64,000 bases of DNA from Fragilaria radians (lineage: Eukaryota > Bacillariophyta > Fragilariophyceae > Fragilariales > Fragilariaceae): the NCBI GenBank assembly GCA_900642245.1, contig CAAAJI010000008.1, positions 492,655 to 556,654 on the forward strand, written 5' to 3'. A model generated the notes under the pieces. That model saw only the letters and a list, made by a program, of their open reading frames with translations. It was not told the origin of the DNA and ran no database searches. Positions 33,290 through 42,008 of this stretch are shown one piece after another. Numbering within the stretch: position 1 is the stretch's first letter; every line of letters begins with the position of its first letter. The position numbers were made by a program, and so were the translations under genes.

Positions 33290-33511
33290 TGCCATAGGTA
33301 TCTCTACAAGAACCTACAATGGTTGTAGGTATCTCTACAAGAACCTACGCTTCTTGAACATCCAACATGTCTGAAGATAAGATCCAATTGCAAGTAAACG
33401 TCAGTCTTGACAACGTACTTGAGATTAAGTCAACAAGGTCTCTTACCTTCTTTAGTTTAGTTTAACCTTTATAATATCACTTACCTTTAAGTCTCGAAGA
33501 CCCTTACGTCA
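33290..33511 (+). repeat. 5' long terminal repeat
   Basis: 222 bp, TGCCATAGG...CTTACGTCA. It begins with two copies of TAGGTATCTCTACAAGAACC separated by a short palindrome, ACCTACAA-TGG-TTGTAGGT. A TATA-like TATAATA at 33470-33476 lies 35 bp from the LTR end, so R and U5 would be very short. The LTR ends with a CRE-like ACGTCA. Confidence 0.95.
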
Positions 33512-33551
33512 TAGTAAATTTACTTTCACTAAGAAATCGACGAACGATATT

Positions 33552-36500
33552 ATGTCATCACTCTCCTTCATCAAGTCATCAAAGCCCATGGACATGAAGG
33601 CAAAGAATCAGTATGCTACATACTCGATTCGATGCTCCGACCTCCCAGATGATGAAGACACGGTTCAAATCCACATTCGATACTTCGATACAGGAACAGC
33701 TGAAGACTGGCTGGAATTCCTCCAATCCTTCAAGGCCCTTACTCAAATGAAGGGATGGCAACAAGGAGCAGGAGTTGGCCCTACCATTTTCAGGAACCTT
33801 CGAATTCTTCTACAGGGCACTGCACTCTCAAGGTTCGAGAGCCATGCAGGCAGTATCGGGGCTCAGACCATGGCCCATGCCTTCTCTTGTCTAGATGCCA
33901 TGACAGCGGAGATTTTTGTCCTTCGGCCTGATAAGGCAATTAAAAAATTAATTCGGGAAACAAGGAAGCCAGAAAACCTCTCCGTAAACCACTACGTGAA
34001 CCGGCTACAGGTCCTTAACACCTACCTATCCCTTCTGCCAGGCAACATAACCCAGCTGTCAACTTCCGAACTTCGTGACGTCATCGAGGAAAATGTACCA
34101 CAGCATTGGAGAACAAAATATGAAAATGCAGACCTTAACTTAGAAACCATACCAGAGCTTACTGGCTACTTTACCAGGCTTGAAGACCTTGACCGGAAAA
34201 GAGAGAAGCCCCTCTACAAGCCAAACAAGGACACTGACAAGAGTACAAAAAATTATAAAGATAAAGAAAAATCCAAAGGAAGTGGAAAGGGAGACAATAA
34301 AACGTCAGATAAAAATACTACCAAGTACTGCACCTTTCACAAGTCTTCTACACATGATACCAGTGAATGCAAGGCTAAGAAGAGCCATGACCTTAAAGCC
34401 AATAATAAAAATAATCAAGAAGCAAATGTCATTACACCTTTACCAGATAATTTCTGCTATGAGGTTTCATCTGCCAAAGAAATTCCTTCACCCAAGAAAG
34501 GATCCAGCAATTTTGGATATGATGAATTTTTTATCTCTGACAATAACTTTCATTTTGATTCACCACCTCTAGATGAAGAGGCATGTGTTATGGAAGCTCA
34601 AAACGTAAACACTCCTGCTCAAAAAACAAATGATTCTAAATTAATGAATCCTAACTTGCAGGCCAACAATGAAATGACTACAGAAATCCTCATAACCTTC
34701 ACAAGCAAAGATTTGGGCAAACAGCAAGTTGTCAACTGCCTTATTGATACAGGATGCTCCAGAGGGCTTATTTGTGAAACCCTTGTTAGCCCAGAGGAAC
34801 AAGTAAACAAGCAGGTTATGAACTGGAGGACCAAGAAGGGTAACTTCACCACCTTAGGTTCAGCAAAAATAAACTATCTCATCCCTGCATTCACAACTCA
34901 CCGTGAGGTTACTTCCACCTTTGAGATCATGCCTGCCACCATGTCTGAAGACTCCTACAAAGTCATAATGGGAAGGGATGTCATAAGCAGTCTTGGATTG
35001 ATCATTGATTTCAAGCATGGAAGGCTCCTATGGGATGAGCTGGAACTCAACCTGGCGTGCAAAGCTCTTCAAAACCAAGAACTTCATGAGCACTCCTCAA
35101 GTGCAGTGTCAGCAATGGAGTCCAGGGTTGTTAAAATCTTAGATGCTGAGTATAAGAAAGTTGATCTTAGAGATGCGGTACCAAGCCATCTAGATGAATC
35201 CCAGAGCAATACCTTATATTCCTTATTGACCAAGTATGATGGTATCTTTGAGGGCAAGCTTGGTACTATGCCAGGACCTCCCTACACCATCCCACTTTGT
35301 CATGATGCTAAACCCTTTGCATCCAAACCATTTAGTATCCCTCATATTCATGTTGAAACAGTCAAAACTGAAATTAAGAGATTGATGAATATTGGAGTTA
35401 TCACACCAGACGTTGACTCTCCTTGGGCATCTCCCTGCTTCATCATTCCAAAGAAGGATGGGACTGTTCGTTTCCTGACTGATTTTAGGAGACTGAATAC
35501 ACAACTTGAAAGACGTCCTTATCCTATTCCTAAGATATCCACCCTTTTACAAGGAATTCCAAATTTTTTTATGGTCTCCTCCCTTGACATGAGTATGGGA
35601 TATTATTCAACACTTCTTGAAGACTCTTCCTCACGTTGCACTGCATTTGTTGTCCCATGGGGGAAATACAGGTACTTGCGTCTACCAATGGGGATCTCAA
35701 CAGCTCCAGATGAGTTTCAAGCTAGAATGCAAGCACTCCTTGGTGATCTTCCTTTTGTGCGAGTTTACCTTGATGATATCCTTGTTTTAACAGAGACCTC
35801 CTTCTCTGATCACATTGAGGAGCTTGAACAAGTATTCATTCGTCTAAAATCAGCAGGCCTTCAATGTAATGCACCAAAATGCAAGTTTGCAGCTTATGAG
35901 ACAGAATACCTTGGGTATAACCTGACTCAGAGTGGAATACAACCCATTGTGAAAAAAATTAAAGCAATTCAATCCATCTCAGAGCCTAGGAACAAGAAGG
36001 AACTTCGTAGCTTCATTGGATTGTGCAACTACTATCGTGACCTTTGGCCTCAACGTGCTCATATCATGGCACCATTAACATCACTATGCAGCTCCAAAAA
36101 GACCTTTAATTGGACTCAGGAATGCCAAGAAGCTTTCAACAAAACCAAATCAGCAATGTCACGCCAAATTACCTTGGTGTACCCAGATTACTCAAAGCCT
36201 TTCCATATCCACACTGATGCCTCAAAGGTTCAACTTGGAGGAGTCATCTCTCAGGAAAGTAAGCCTCTAGCCTTCTATTCTCGCAAACTTAATCAGGCTC
36301 AACTCAACTACACTACAATTGAACAAGAGCTTCTGTCCATTGTTGAAATTCTCCGAGAATATCGCAATATACTTCTGGGTCACAACATTATCATTTTTAC
36401 TGACCACAAGAACTTGTCTTTTTCAAACTTCACCTCTTCCAGAGTCCTTCGCTGGAGGTTAATGATTGAAGAGTTTGGCCCAAAAATCCAATACATAAAG

Positions 36501-37775
36501 GGGTCCCATAACACAGTTGCTGATGCTCTCTCACGCTTGCCCTGTTTGGCTGCATACTCAACTGAAGAACTCTTTGCTGCAATTGATTATGATCCTTCTG
36601 ATGATTTCCCAGTTTCCTTTTTCATCATTTCCAAATATCAACTTAAGGATGAACAGTTTCAGTCAAGCTTAAAAAATAACCCTGACAAGTATGAGGCACG
36701 TGTCATGCATAACTCCAACATCATTTTCCTAGCCAACTCAGACAGAATGGTAATTCCTAAGGGTCTCCAGCAAAGAATCATCAGGTTTTACCATGAAAAC
36801 TTGAAACATCCTGGAGTCACAAGAACTATGCAAACAATTCAGCAGTTTATGGTGTGGCCAAAAATGCAGGCTTCAATTGAAAAATATGTCAACCATTGTA
36901 CTATTTGTCAAAGGTTCAAACGTTCCACTAAAAAGTATGGGAAACTGCCAACTAAAATCCCTGTCACTACACCTTGGGTTGAAGTTCATGTGGACCATAT
37001 TGGACCTTACACACAATCTGACAATCTGAGTGCTCCTAAATATTATGCATTATCTATCATTGATCCAGCAACCTCCTGGATTGAGCTGCACCCCTTGCCT
37101 AATTTAACTGCAGTAACTACTTGTACAGTTTTTGATAACAATTGGTTATGTCGTTACCCCAGGCCCTACAAGTGCATCTATGATCAGGGGAGTGCCTTTA
37201 CTTCTAATGAATTTCAGGAGCTCCTTTCCTCTTATGGCATTGTTCCAAGCCCCACAACCATCCAAAATCCCCAGGCAAATTCAATTCTTGAAAGGGTCCA
37301 TCAGGTCATTGGCAACATGCTCCGTGCTAGTAACCTCACAGATTCCCTTTGGGTTGACTTGCTCCCAGCAGTGGCCTTTGCTATCCGTGGCACCTTTCAT
37401 ACCACTCTTCAAGCCACACCTTGTCAGCTTGTTTTTGGTCGTGATTTAATATTGGATGCCTCCTTTACCGCTAATTGGTCAGCAATTGTTGCTCGCAAAG
37501 TCCGCCAAGCTCAACTTGATAATGCCAGGGAAAATACCTCTCGCATTGCTCACACCTATGCTGTGGGTGATTTGGTGCTCATTCAATTGAATAGACGTAC
37601 CTTGCCTAAGTTGGCTTGTCCTACTGAGGGTCCCTACAGGATTATTAAGGTGCATCTGAATGGAACTGTGGTCATTCAACGTGGAACTTATGCTGAAACC
37701 ATTAATATTCGCCGACTGTTGCCATTTCTTTTGCCTTCTTCATCCCCCTTGGATGTTGGGGGGACTATGCCATAG
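33552..37775 (+). CDS. Gag-Pol polyprotein of the Ty3/gypsy element, single frame
   Basis: The polyprotein is 1,407 residues. Gag (about 1-300) ends with a nucleocapsid finger of the form C-x2-H-x4-H-x4-C at residues 260-273 (KYCTFHKSSTHDTSEC). Protease: LIDTGCS with the active Asp near 399. Reverse transcriptase: FLTDFRRLN, LPMGISTAPDEF and catalytic YLDD at about 739-742. RNase H: HTDASKVQLGG, IEQELLSIVE, FTDHKNL and VADALSRL. Integrase: zinc finger H-x4-H (YHENLKHPG) and CTIC, then the DDE core in VHVDHIGPY, IYDQGSAFTSNEF and NSILERVHQ. A C-terminal GPY/F-type module follows (GPYRIIKVHLNGTVVI); no chromodomain is visible. Gag and Pol are in one frame with no stop or shift. The stop codon lies 8 bp inside the 3' LTR, so the last residues (MP) come from LTR sequence. 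Confidence 0.95.
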   Translation: MSSLSFIKSSKPMDMKAKNQYATYSIRCSDLPDDEDTVQIHIRYFDTGTAEDWLEFLQSFKALTQMKGWQQGAGVGPTIFRNLRILLQGTALSRFESHAGSIGAQTMAHAFSCLDAMTAEIFVLRPDKAIKKLIRETRKPENLSVNHYVNRLQVLNTYLSLLPGNITQLSTSELRDVIEENVPQHWRTKYENADLNLETIPELTGYFTRLEDLDRKREKPLYKPNKDTDKSTKNYKDKEKSKGSGKGDNKTSDKNTTKYCTFHKSSTHDTSECKAKKSHDLKANNKNNQEANVITPLPDNFCYEVSSAKEIPSPKKGSSNFGYDEFFISDNNFHFDSPPLDEEACVMEAQNVNTPAQKTNDSKLMNPNLQANNEMTTEILITFTSKDLGKQQVVNCLIDTGCSRGLICETLVSPEEQVNKQVMNWRTKKGNFTTLGSAKINYLIPAFTTHREVTSTFEIMPATMSEDSYKVIMGRDVISSLGLIIDFKHGRLLWDELELNLACKALQNQELHEHSSSAVSAMESRVVKILDAEYKKVDLRDAVPSHLDESQSNTLYSLLTKYDGIFEGKLGTMPGPPYTIPLCHDAKPFASKPFSIPHIHVETVKTEIKRLMNIGVITPDVDSPWASPCFIIPKKDGTVRFLTDFRRLNTQLERRPYPIPKISTLLQGIPNFFMVSSLDMSMGYYSTLLEDSSSRCTAFVVPWGKYRYLRLPMGISTAPDEFQARMQALLGDLPFVRVYLDDILVLTETSFSDHIEELEQVFIRLKSAGLQCNAPKCKFAAYETEYLGYNLTQSGIQPIVKKIKAIQSISEPRNKKELRSFIGLCNYYRDLWPQRAHIMAPLTSLCSSKKTFNWTQECQEAFNKTKSAMSRQITLVYPDYSKPFHIHTDASKVQLGGVISQESKPLAFYSRKLNQAQLNYTTIEQELLSIVEILREYRNILLGHNIIIFTDHKNLSFSNFTSSRVLRWRLMIEEFGPKIQYIKGSHNTVADALSRLPCLAAYSTEELFAAIDYDPSDDFPVSFFIISKYQLKDEQFQSSLKNNPDKYEARVMHNSNIIFLANSDRMVIPKGLQQRIIRFYHENLKHPGVTRTMQTIQQFMVWPKMQASIEKYVNHCTICQRFKRSTKKYGKLPTKIPVTTPWVEVHVDHIGPYTQSDNLSAPKYYALSIIDPATSWIELHPLPNLTAVTTCTVFDNNWLCRYPRPYKCIYDQGSAFTSNEFQELLSSYGIVPSPTTIQNPQANSILERVHQVIGNMLRASNLTDSLWVDLLPAVAFAIRGTFHTTLQATPCQLVFGRDLILDASFTANWSAIVARKVRQAQLDNARENTSRIAHTYAVGDLVLIQLNRRTLPKLACPTEGPYRIIKVHLNGTVVIQRGTYAETINIRRLLPFLLPSSSPLDVGGTMP
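37758..37764 (+). other. Polypurine tract of the element
   Basis: GGGGGGA just upstream of the 3' LTR, the expected primer site for plus-strand DNA synthesis. It lies within the coding frame (DVGGTMP). Confidence 0.7.
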
Positions 37776-37989
37776 GTATCTCTACAAGAACCTACAATGG
37801 TTGTAGGTATCTCTACAAGAACCTACGCTTCTTGAACATCCAACATGTCTGAAGATAAGATCCAATTGCAAGTAAACGTCAGTCTTGACAACGTACTTGA
37901 GATTAAGTCAACAAGGTCTCTTACCTTCTTTAGTTTAGTTTAACCTTTATAATATCACTTACCTTTAAGTCTCGAAGACCCTTACGTCA
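37768..37989 (+). repeat. 3' long terminal repeat
   Basis: 222 bp, read base by base as identical to the 5' copy, including the internal duplicated block and the hairpin. Its first 8 bp hold the end of the gag-pol frame. Confidence 0.95.
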
Positions 37990-37994
37990 ATAAG
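37990..37994 (+). repeat. Target site duplication, right copy (ATAAG)
   Basis: Matches 33285-33289 exactly and is followed by GGGGAAGGAGCA, where the host reading frame resumes. Confidence 0.93.
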
Positions 37995-38456
37995 GGGGAA
38001 GGAGCATTGTGGACACTGAGCAAGATGGTCATTTCAAACAAGGACGATGATTCGATGCAAAATCTTACTATATACTCAACAACAGTGTTCTGGAACTTTT
38101 CTGATAGCAATTATAGCAGCGAAGCGCCAGTTTGTGATGCATACCTTGGAGAAAAGAAATGCAAGAAATGTACCATTTGTTCTTCCGATTCCAACACTCC
38201 TTCCAAGCCGTGGACATTATCTCAGGGACCAGTCTACTTTGATTGCAGTGGCCTACTGGAAGATTTTCTTTGTCGCAGTATTTCGGATGACTCAGACCTG
38301 CTAACGGACTCGGCTTGTTTCGCAGAAAAATCGAATTCAAAAGGCGTTGAATCTTGCTTTGTGGATTTTCAACCGCCTTCATCTACTGCGGTCGGCTCGA
38401 TAGAAACATACTATACTGCGGTCTTGGCAGTCATTGCTAGCCTGGCTTTTGTGTGA

Positions 38457-40262
38457 TAAATTGAATTGCGAAAAACGAAATCGTCGATGCTACGATATAC
38501 CATCGATAAGAATTCCAAAGATTTAGAGTTCCTTTCTAATAACACTTACAACATAGGGACGGCGTACTCTCATGCGTGAGCAAAAGTAAAATGTAAAGGC
38601 AAATAGAAATTTAGAGCTCACATATAGTGCTGCTGTTTATCTCGTCGATGCCTTCCGTGTATGAGACGCCTATCACTTTGACAAAGCCTTACGTGCTTGC
38701 ATTATGTTTTAGTTTAGTTCCATTAAGCTAAATGCAGTCTCGGAATGACTTTTTCATGCTAAATGGCGTCGATACATTTCAAAAAGTCGAAGGCCGAGCC
38801 AATAACGAGAAATGAAAGATCTAATGTCAAGTGACATAGAACAAGAAGAAAATGTTAGACCAATCTATACCTTATCATCTATAGACAACTCGCCATGAAT
38901 GAAACAGATTAAAAACAAATTGTTTGATGAAAGAATAGAACACAGCCTCTAGAGCTTTGCTTCAGTCATAGGATATCAAAATGTCGTTGATGTGACTGCC
39001 AAATAGCTGGTGTGCTGATTTCGAGCTTACCTGAATTGACGACATTCTGCATTAAGCATTCATTGTAAAATATCCAGCAAAACAGGTTTATCAAAAGTTA
39101 AATTATGAATTAGGTTTCATAGTCCAATACTATTATACTTCAGTAAGTCTAGCGGATACTATTGAAACGGAACTGCAGGTTTTTTGCCGGATTCTACGTT
39201 TTTTTTGTTTTGTCATGAAAATTAAACTCAATCTAGAACTTTGCAACGCTAACTATGAGTCGAATCAAGAGACATTATGCTTGCTGCAACAAATGCTCTT
39301 TCACCTCCCCATACCCAGAACCATAGTAAACTATTAACTTTCTTTTGGCACTACGCCGTTTTGAAAATTTGGAAAACACATGAAAGCCAAAGTACTACTA
39401 GTTTTTAGGGATGAGGAAATAAGTAAACATTTAATAAAAGGTACTTTTCCGCTAGCCTAGAAAAAAAATTGAAAATGGGACTTGTTCCACTGCATATAAG
39501 TACTTTCGATGCCTCTCTCGTCTTTCCATCCGGGAGATCTGGCAACATTGATTCCTTGACAATCCCAAATGTACCCGACATTACTCATGGATAAGTTAAC
39601 TTCCTTACATGCAAGTTCTATTCTTCTTCTTTGGCTTCATGTTCTCGTTGAGGTGTTTTTTGTGTTCTTGCTTTTACCAATAGCATTGTTTCCTGTGCCA
39701 CCATACAATTTGGAGTGAAACATGCTTTAGGGTAAAATTTCAGAAGCTCCTTGAGACAAATCATTGACATACTTGTCCAAATGTTCAATGGATATCATTT
39801 TTAATGCTGTTTTGCACTCAAATTTAAACTTGTATTGATTCAGATCGGTTATGGTGAAAGGTATGTACACTTATTGTTGCTAAATGAAGTAAGTTGCTTC
39901 ATACTTCGGATGAATTTTTGTATCTTTGATTATATTCAGTTGAGATTAGGAACTGTTGGAGCATTCATTCTTGTAATCAATAATGTAAAATATTAGTGCG
40001 TTTCAGCGCAAATGAGATGAAAAAAGATATATGTAGTTTATAAAGCTTGTGTCACGTTGACTCTGGTAAAAAAAGTCAATTATGGAAGACTTTTGAACTC
40101 TTTGCTGAGAACATTACTTCTCCTCCCTTTTTGGCATATCATGGAAAATGATACTTCCAACTTTCTAAGCTTTGGCATAAGCAACAAGGGTGACTAATAA
40201 ATTCATCATTAACTAAGAGATTAGTCAATGAGTCAGGAATGAAATGTCTTTAACAATAAACA
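38457..40262. other. Intergenic, no gene supported
   Basis: About 1.8 kb between the interrupted gene and the convergent PGM-like gene. It is AT-rich with only short frames and no recognised repeat. Confidence 0.5.
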
Positions 40263-42008
40263 TTATTCATCTTCATCATCCAACATTTCAGAAAGTACTT
40301 GAAGCCATCCCTCCCCTCCGTCATCTTGGTTTAAGTATGCTTCCATGGCATCTTCTGCTGTAATTGTTCCTGCTGCCATTGGAGTTCCAGAGGAAGCAGT
40401 TAATAGCTCATTGTATGGTGACGTGACACTATTCTGTTCTCCGATATCGGTATTGCTATTTCTAGTGTCAACAATATAGTTGTAGGTTTGATTTGTGACC
40501 AATTCGTTTACAGTTTGGAAACTGCGAGGAGATGCTGACCATGATAAGGGATTTGAGGCCTTTGTGACATTTCTCAAATTAAGATCAAGCATTCGATCTT
40601 CTGGCGGAGACCTCTGCATAGTGCGCACATTATTCATCCTTGGAGTCAAACTGTTTGGCAAGATACTCTCTAACGCTGTCCCATCAGATCCATCTTCACC
40701 GATATCGGTTTTAGTCCCATCAGATGTAGCCCCAATGACAGCTGCCACAGAAATACCTAATCCCACAGTTGTTGCAATAATAGAACGAGACGGTTGTGAT
40801 GAGGATTCGGAAGCAATTTGTTGAGCTCGTGCTTGTCTTTCTTCACGTTGTAGAGTTTCTAAGCGTTTCTTTTCATCTTGTTCGCTTTGGTAGACAGCGT
40901 CCCGCTGCCGTTGTTCGTTCTCCATGATTTGATCCTGAAGAGGTATAAATTCGTTCATTCGGCGAAGGTTTTGGAGCTCTATCTTACCACGATCAATCAC
41001 TTGGTTGTACCTTTTCATGAAATCAGTATCTTGACGGCGTTCATTCCATAATTTCAACACTGATTCCATGGTGACATTTAACCGAACTTCTCCTGGTTGA
41101 AACTCTAATTCATGGACGTGTTCGAAAGGAATTCCTGCAATGAGGCAAGACAAGAGTGCCAAGGTTGTGCCATCACTCGCCACAACTAACACTACGTCAC
41201 CGGAGTATTGTGTTTCTGTAACGGATAAAAACTGCCTCAGTCGAACTGCAACATCTTCCAATTTTTCATTGGGTGTACCATCATCGTTGGGTGGTGGACG
41301 ACCCCAAGTTTTAATGGGGGTATCGTTGTTGGCTGAGCCTTCGACATCTGACATTCCTTTGTCATTATTTTTGTCAGTATTGGATTCTAGAACATCCATA
41401 GCCCAAACAGCAGGTTCAGTTGTAGAAAGGGCTGACCTATCCCAGGCGCCGATTGCTCTTGGCTCAAGATAATTGTATTCAGGAACAATTTTATCTCTGC
41501 CAATGCGAAGCTGGCGAGCAATGTAGTTTCCCGTGTCGGTGCTCGAAGCAGCAATTGCATACCGAATGATGGTGGGCTGGATCACAGAGCTTTCATCAAT
41601 TAAATTTGCATCATTTACGAAGCACTTCAAGGCCGTTTCAATTTGGACTACACCTTGATCCGATAGGCCTGCTTCGCGGTTTGTAATAAAAAGTGGATTT
41701 GTTGACAAGATGTCTTGCTCTTCCAAGAGAGATTGCCCTGCACGAAGAAAATGATACCTATTTCCCAGAGGAGTTCTACAGGGGAATTTGACCCATCCTT
41801 GTGCTACAGATGGTGATGAATGGAGAAAACACAAACCAGAACTTAATACGGATATTGATTGCATTACCTCACGACGGTTCGGCTGATTCGATTGCTGGAA
41901 CAATGCAATTCTAGATTTTTTCGGCCGATTGATCTGGCTGTAAGATGTGATGCCACGGATAATGGCACACATAAATATCATTTTAGAAAATAAAACATTC
42001 CGTATCAT
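40263..42008 (-). CDS. Phosphoglycerate-mutase-fold protein without catalytic His, lumen-type leader
   Basis: The start is taken at ATG 42008, in good context (GCCACCATG); the frame upstream opens only with TTG. The result is 581 residues. The leader has a signal-like part (MIFMCAIIRGITSYS), a basic stretch, then NRREVMQSISVLSSGLCFLH ending SPSVAQG. This is an RR motif, a hydrophobic core and a cleavage site, as in Tat-type thylakoid lumen leaders. The core resembles the histidine phosphatase superfamily: HFLRAGQSLLEEQDILSTNP, LSDQGVVQIETAL and later VVLVVASDGTTLALLSCLIAG. The RHG motif is replaced by LRAG, and the second His (VSHG) by ASDG, so catalysis of the normal kind is unlikely. The C-terminal half has a charged coiled coil (about 365-410) and a Ser/Thr-rich tail. 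Confidence 0.65.
   Translation of the reverse strand: MIRNVLFSKMIFMCAIIRGITSYSQINRPKKSRIALFQQSNQPNRREVMQSISVLSSGLCFLHSSPSVAQGWVKFPCRTPLGNRYHFLRAGQSLLEEQDILSTNPLFITNREAGLSDQGVVQIETALKCFVNDANLIDESSVIQPTIIRYAIAASSTDTGNYIARQLRIGRDKIVPEYNYLEPRAIGAWDRSALSTTEPAVWAMDVLESNTDKNNDKGMSDVEGSANNDTPIKTWGRPPPNDDGTPNEKLEDVAVRLRQFLSVTETQYSGDVVLVVASDGTTLALLSCLIAGIPFEHVHELEFQPGEVRLNVTMESVLKLWNERRQDTDFMKRYNQVIDRGKIELQNLRRMNEFIPLQDQIMENEQRQRDAVYQSEQDEKKRLETLQREERQARAQQIASESSSQPSRSIIATTVGLGISVAAVIGATSDGTKTDIGEDGSDGTALESILPNSLTPRMNNVRTMQRSPPEDRMLDLNLRNVTKASNPLSWSASPRSFQTVNELVTNQTYNYIVDTRNSNTDIGEQNSVTSPYNELLTASSGTPMAAGTITAEDAMEAYLNQDDGGEGWLQVLSEMLDDEDE

Larger units (their letters stand above)
33290..37989 (+). mobile_element. 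Complete Ty3/gypsy LTR retrotransposon, 4,700 bp
   Basis: Two 222-bp LTRs (33290-33511, 37768-37989) begin TG and end CA and read as identical. They enclose a single gag-pol frame in the order protease, reverse transcriptase, RNase H, integrase; that order defines Ty3/gypsy (Metaviridae) rather than copia. The element is flanked by ATAAG on both sides. A purine tract (GGGGGGA, 37758-37764) stands three bases before the 3' LTR. All domain motifs are intact and no stop interrupts the frame, so the copy looks young and possibly active. No env gene is present. The 5' leader between LTR and ATG is only 40 bp. Confidence 0.95.
33119..38456 (+). pseudogene. Secreted Cys-rich protein gene split by a retrotransposon
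   Basis: The 5' part starts at ATG 33119 with a signal peptide (MKMRIFAVNIFLSVLLHMAT) and runs 57 codons to the element. The 3' part runs from 37995 to the stop at 38456. If the element and one ATAAG copy are taken out, the frame passes from IDDK straight into GEGALWTLSK with no shift. That gives a protein of about 210 residues. The mature part has many Cys (CDAY, CKKCTIC, FDCSG, FLCRS, ACFAE, ESCF). It ends in a hydrophobic tail (YYTAVLAVIASLAFV), so it may be GPI-anchored or membrane-tethered. The family is not recognised. As assembled, the first part reads into the LTR and stops after about 18 more codons. An uninterrupted allele may exist on the homologous chromosome. Confidence 0.8.

Noticed and set aside
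33104..33328. Independent 74-codon gene running into the 5' LTR
   Set aside because: Its last 13 codons are LTR sequence; the rest is the 5' part of the interrupted gene.
38007..38456. Free-standing 149-codon gene after the retrotransposon
   Set aside because: Its apparent start is TTG. The frame continues upstream to the target duplication and in phase with the signal-peptide exon on the far side, so it is the 3' part of an interrupted gene.
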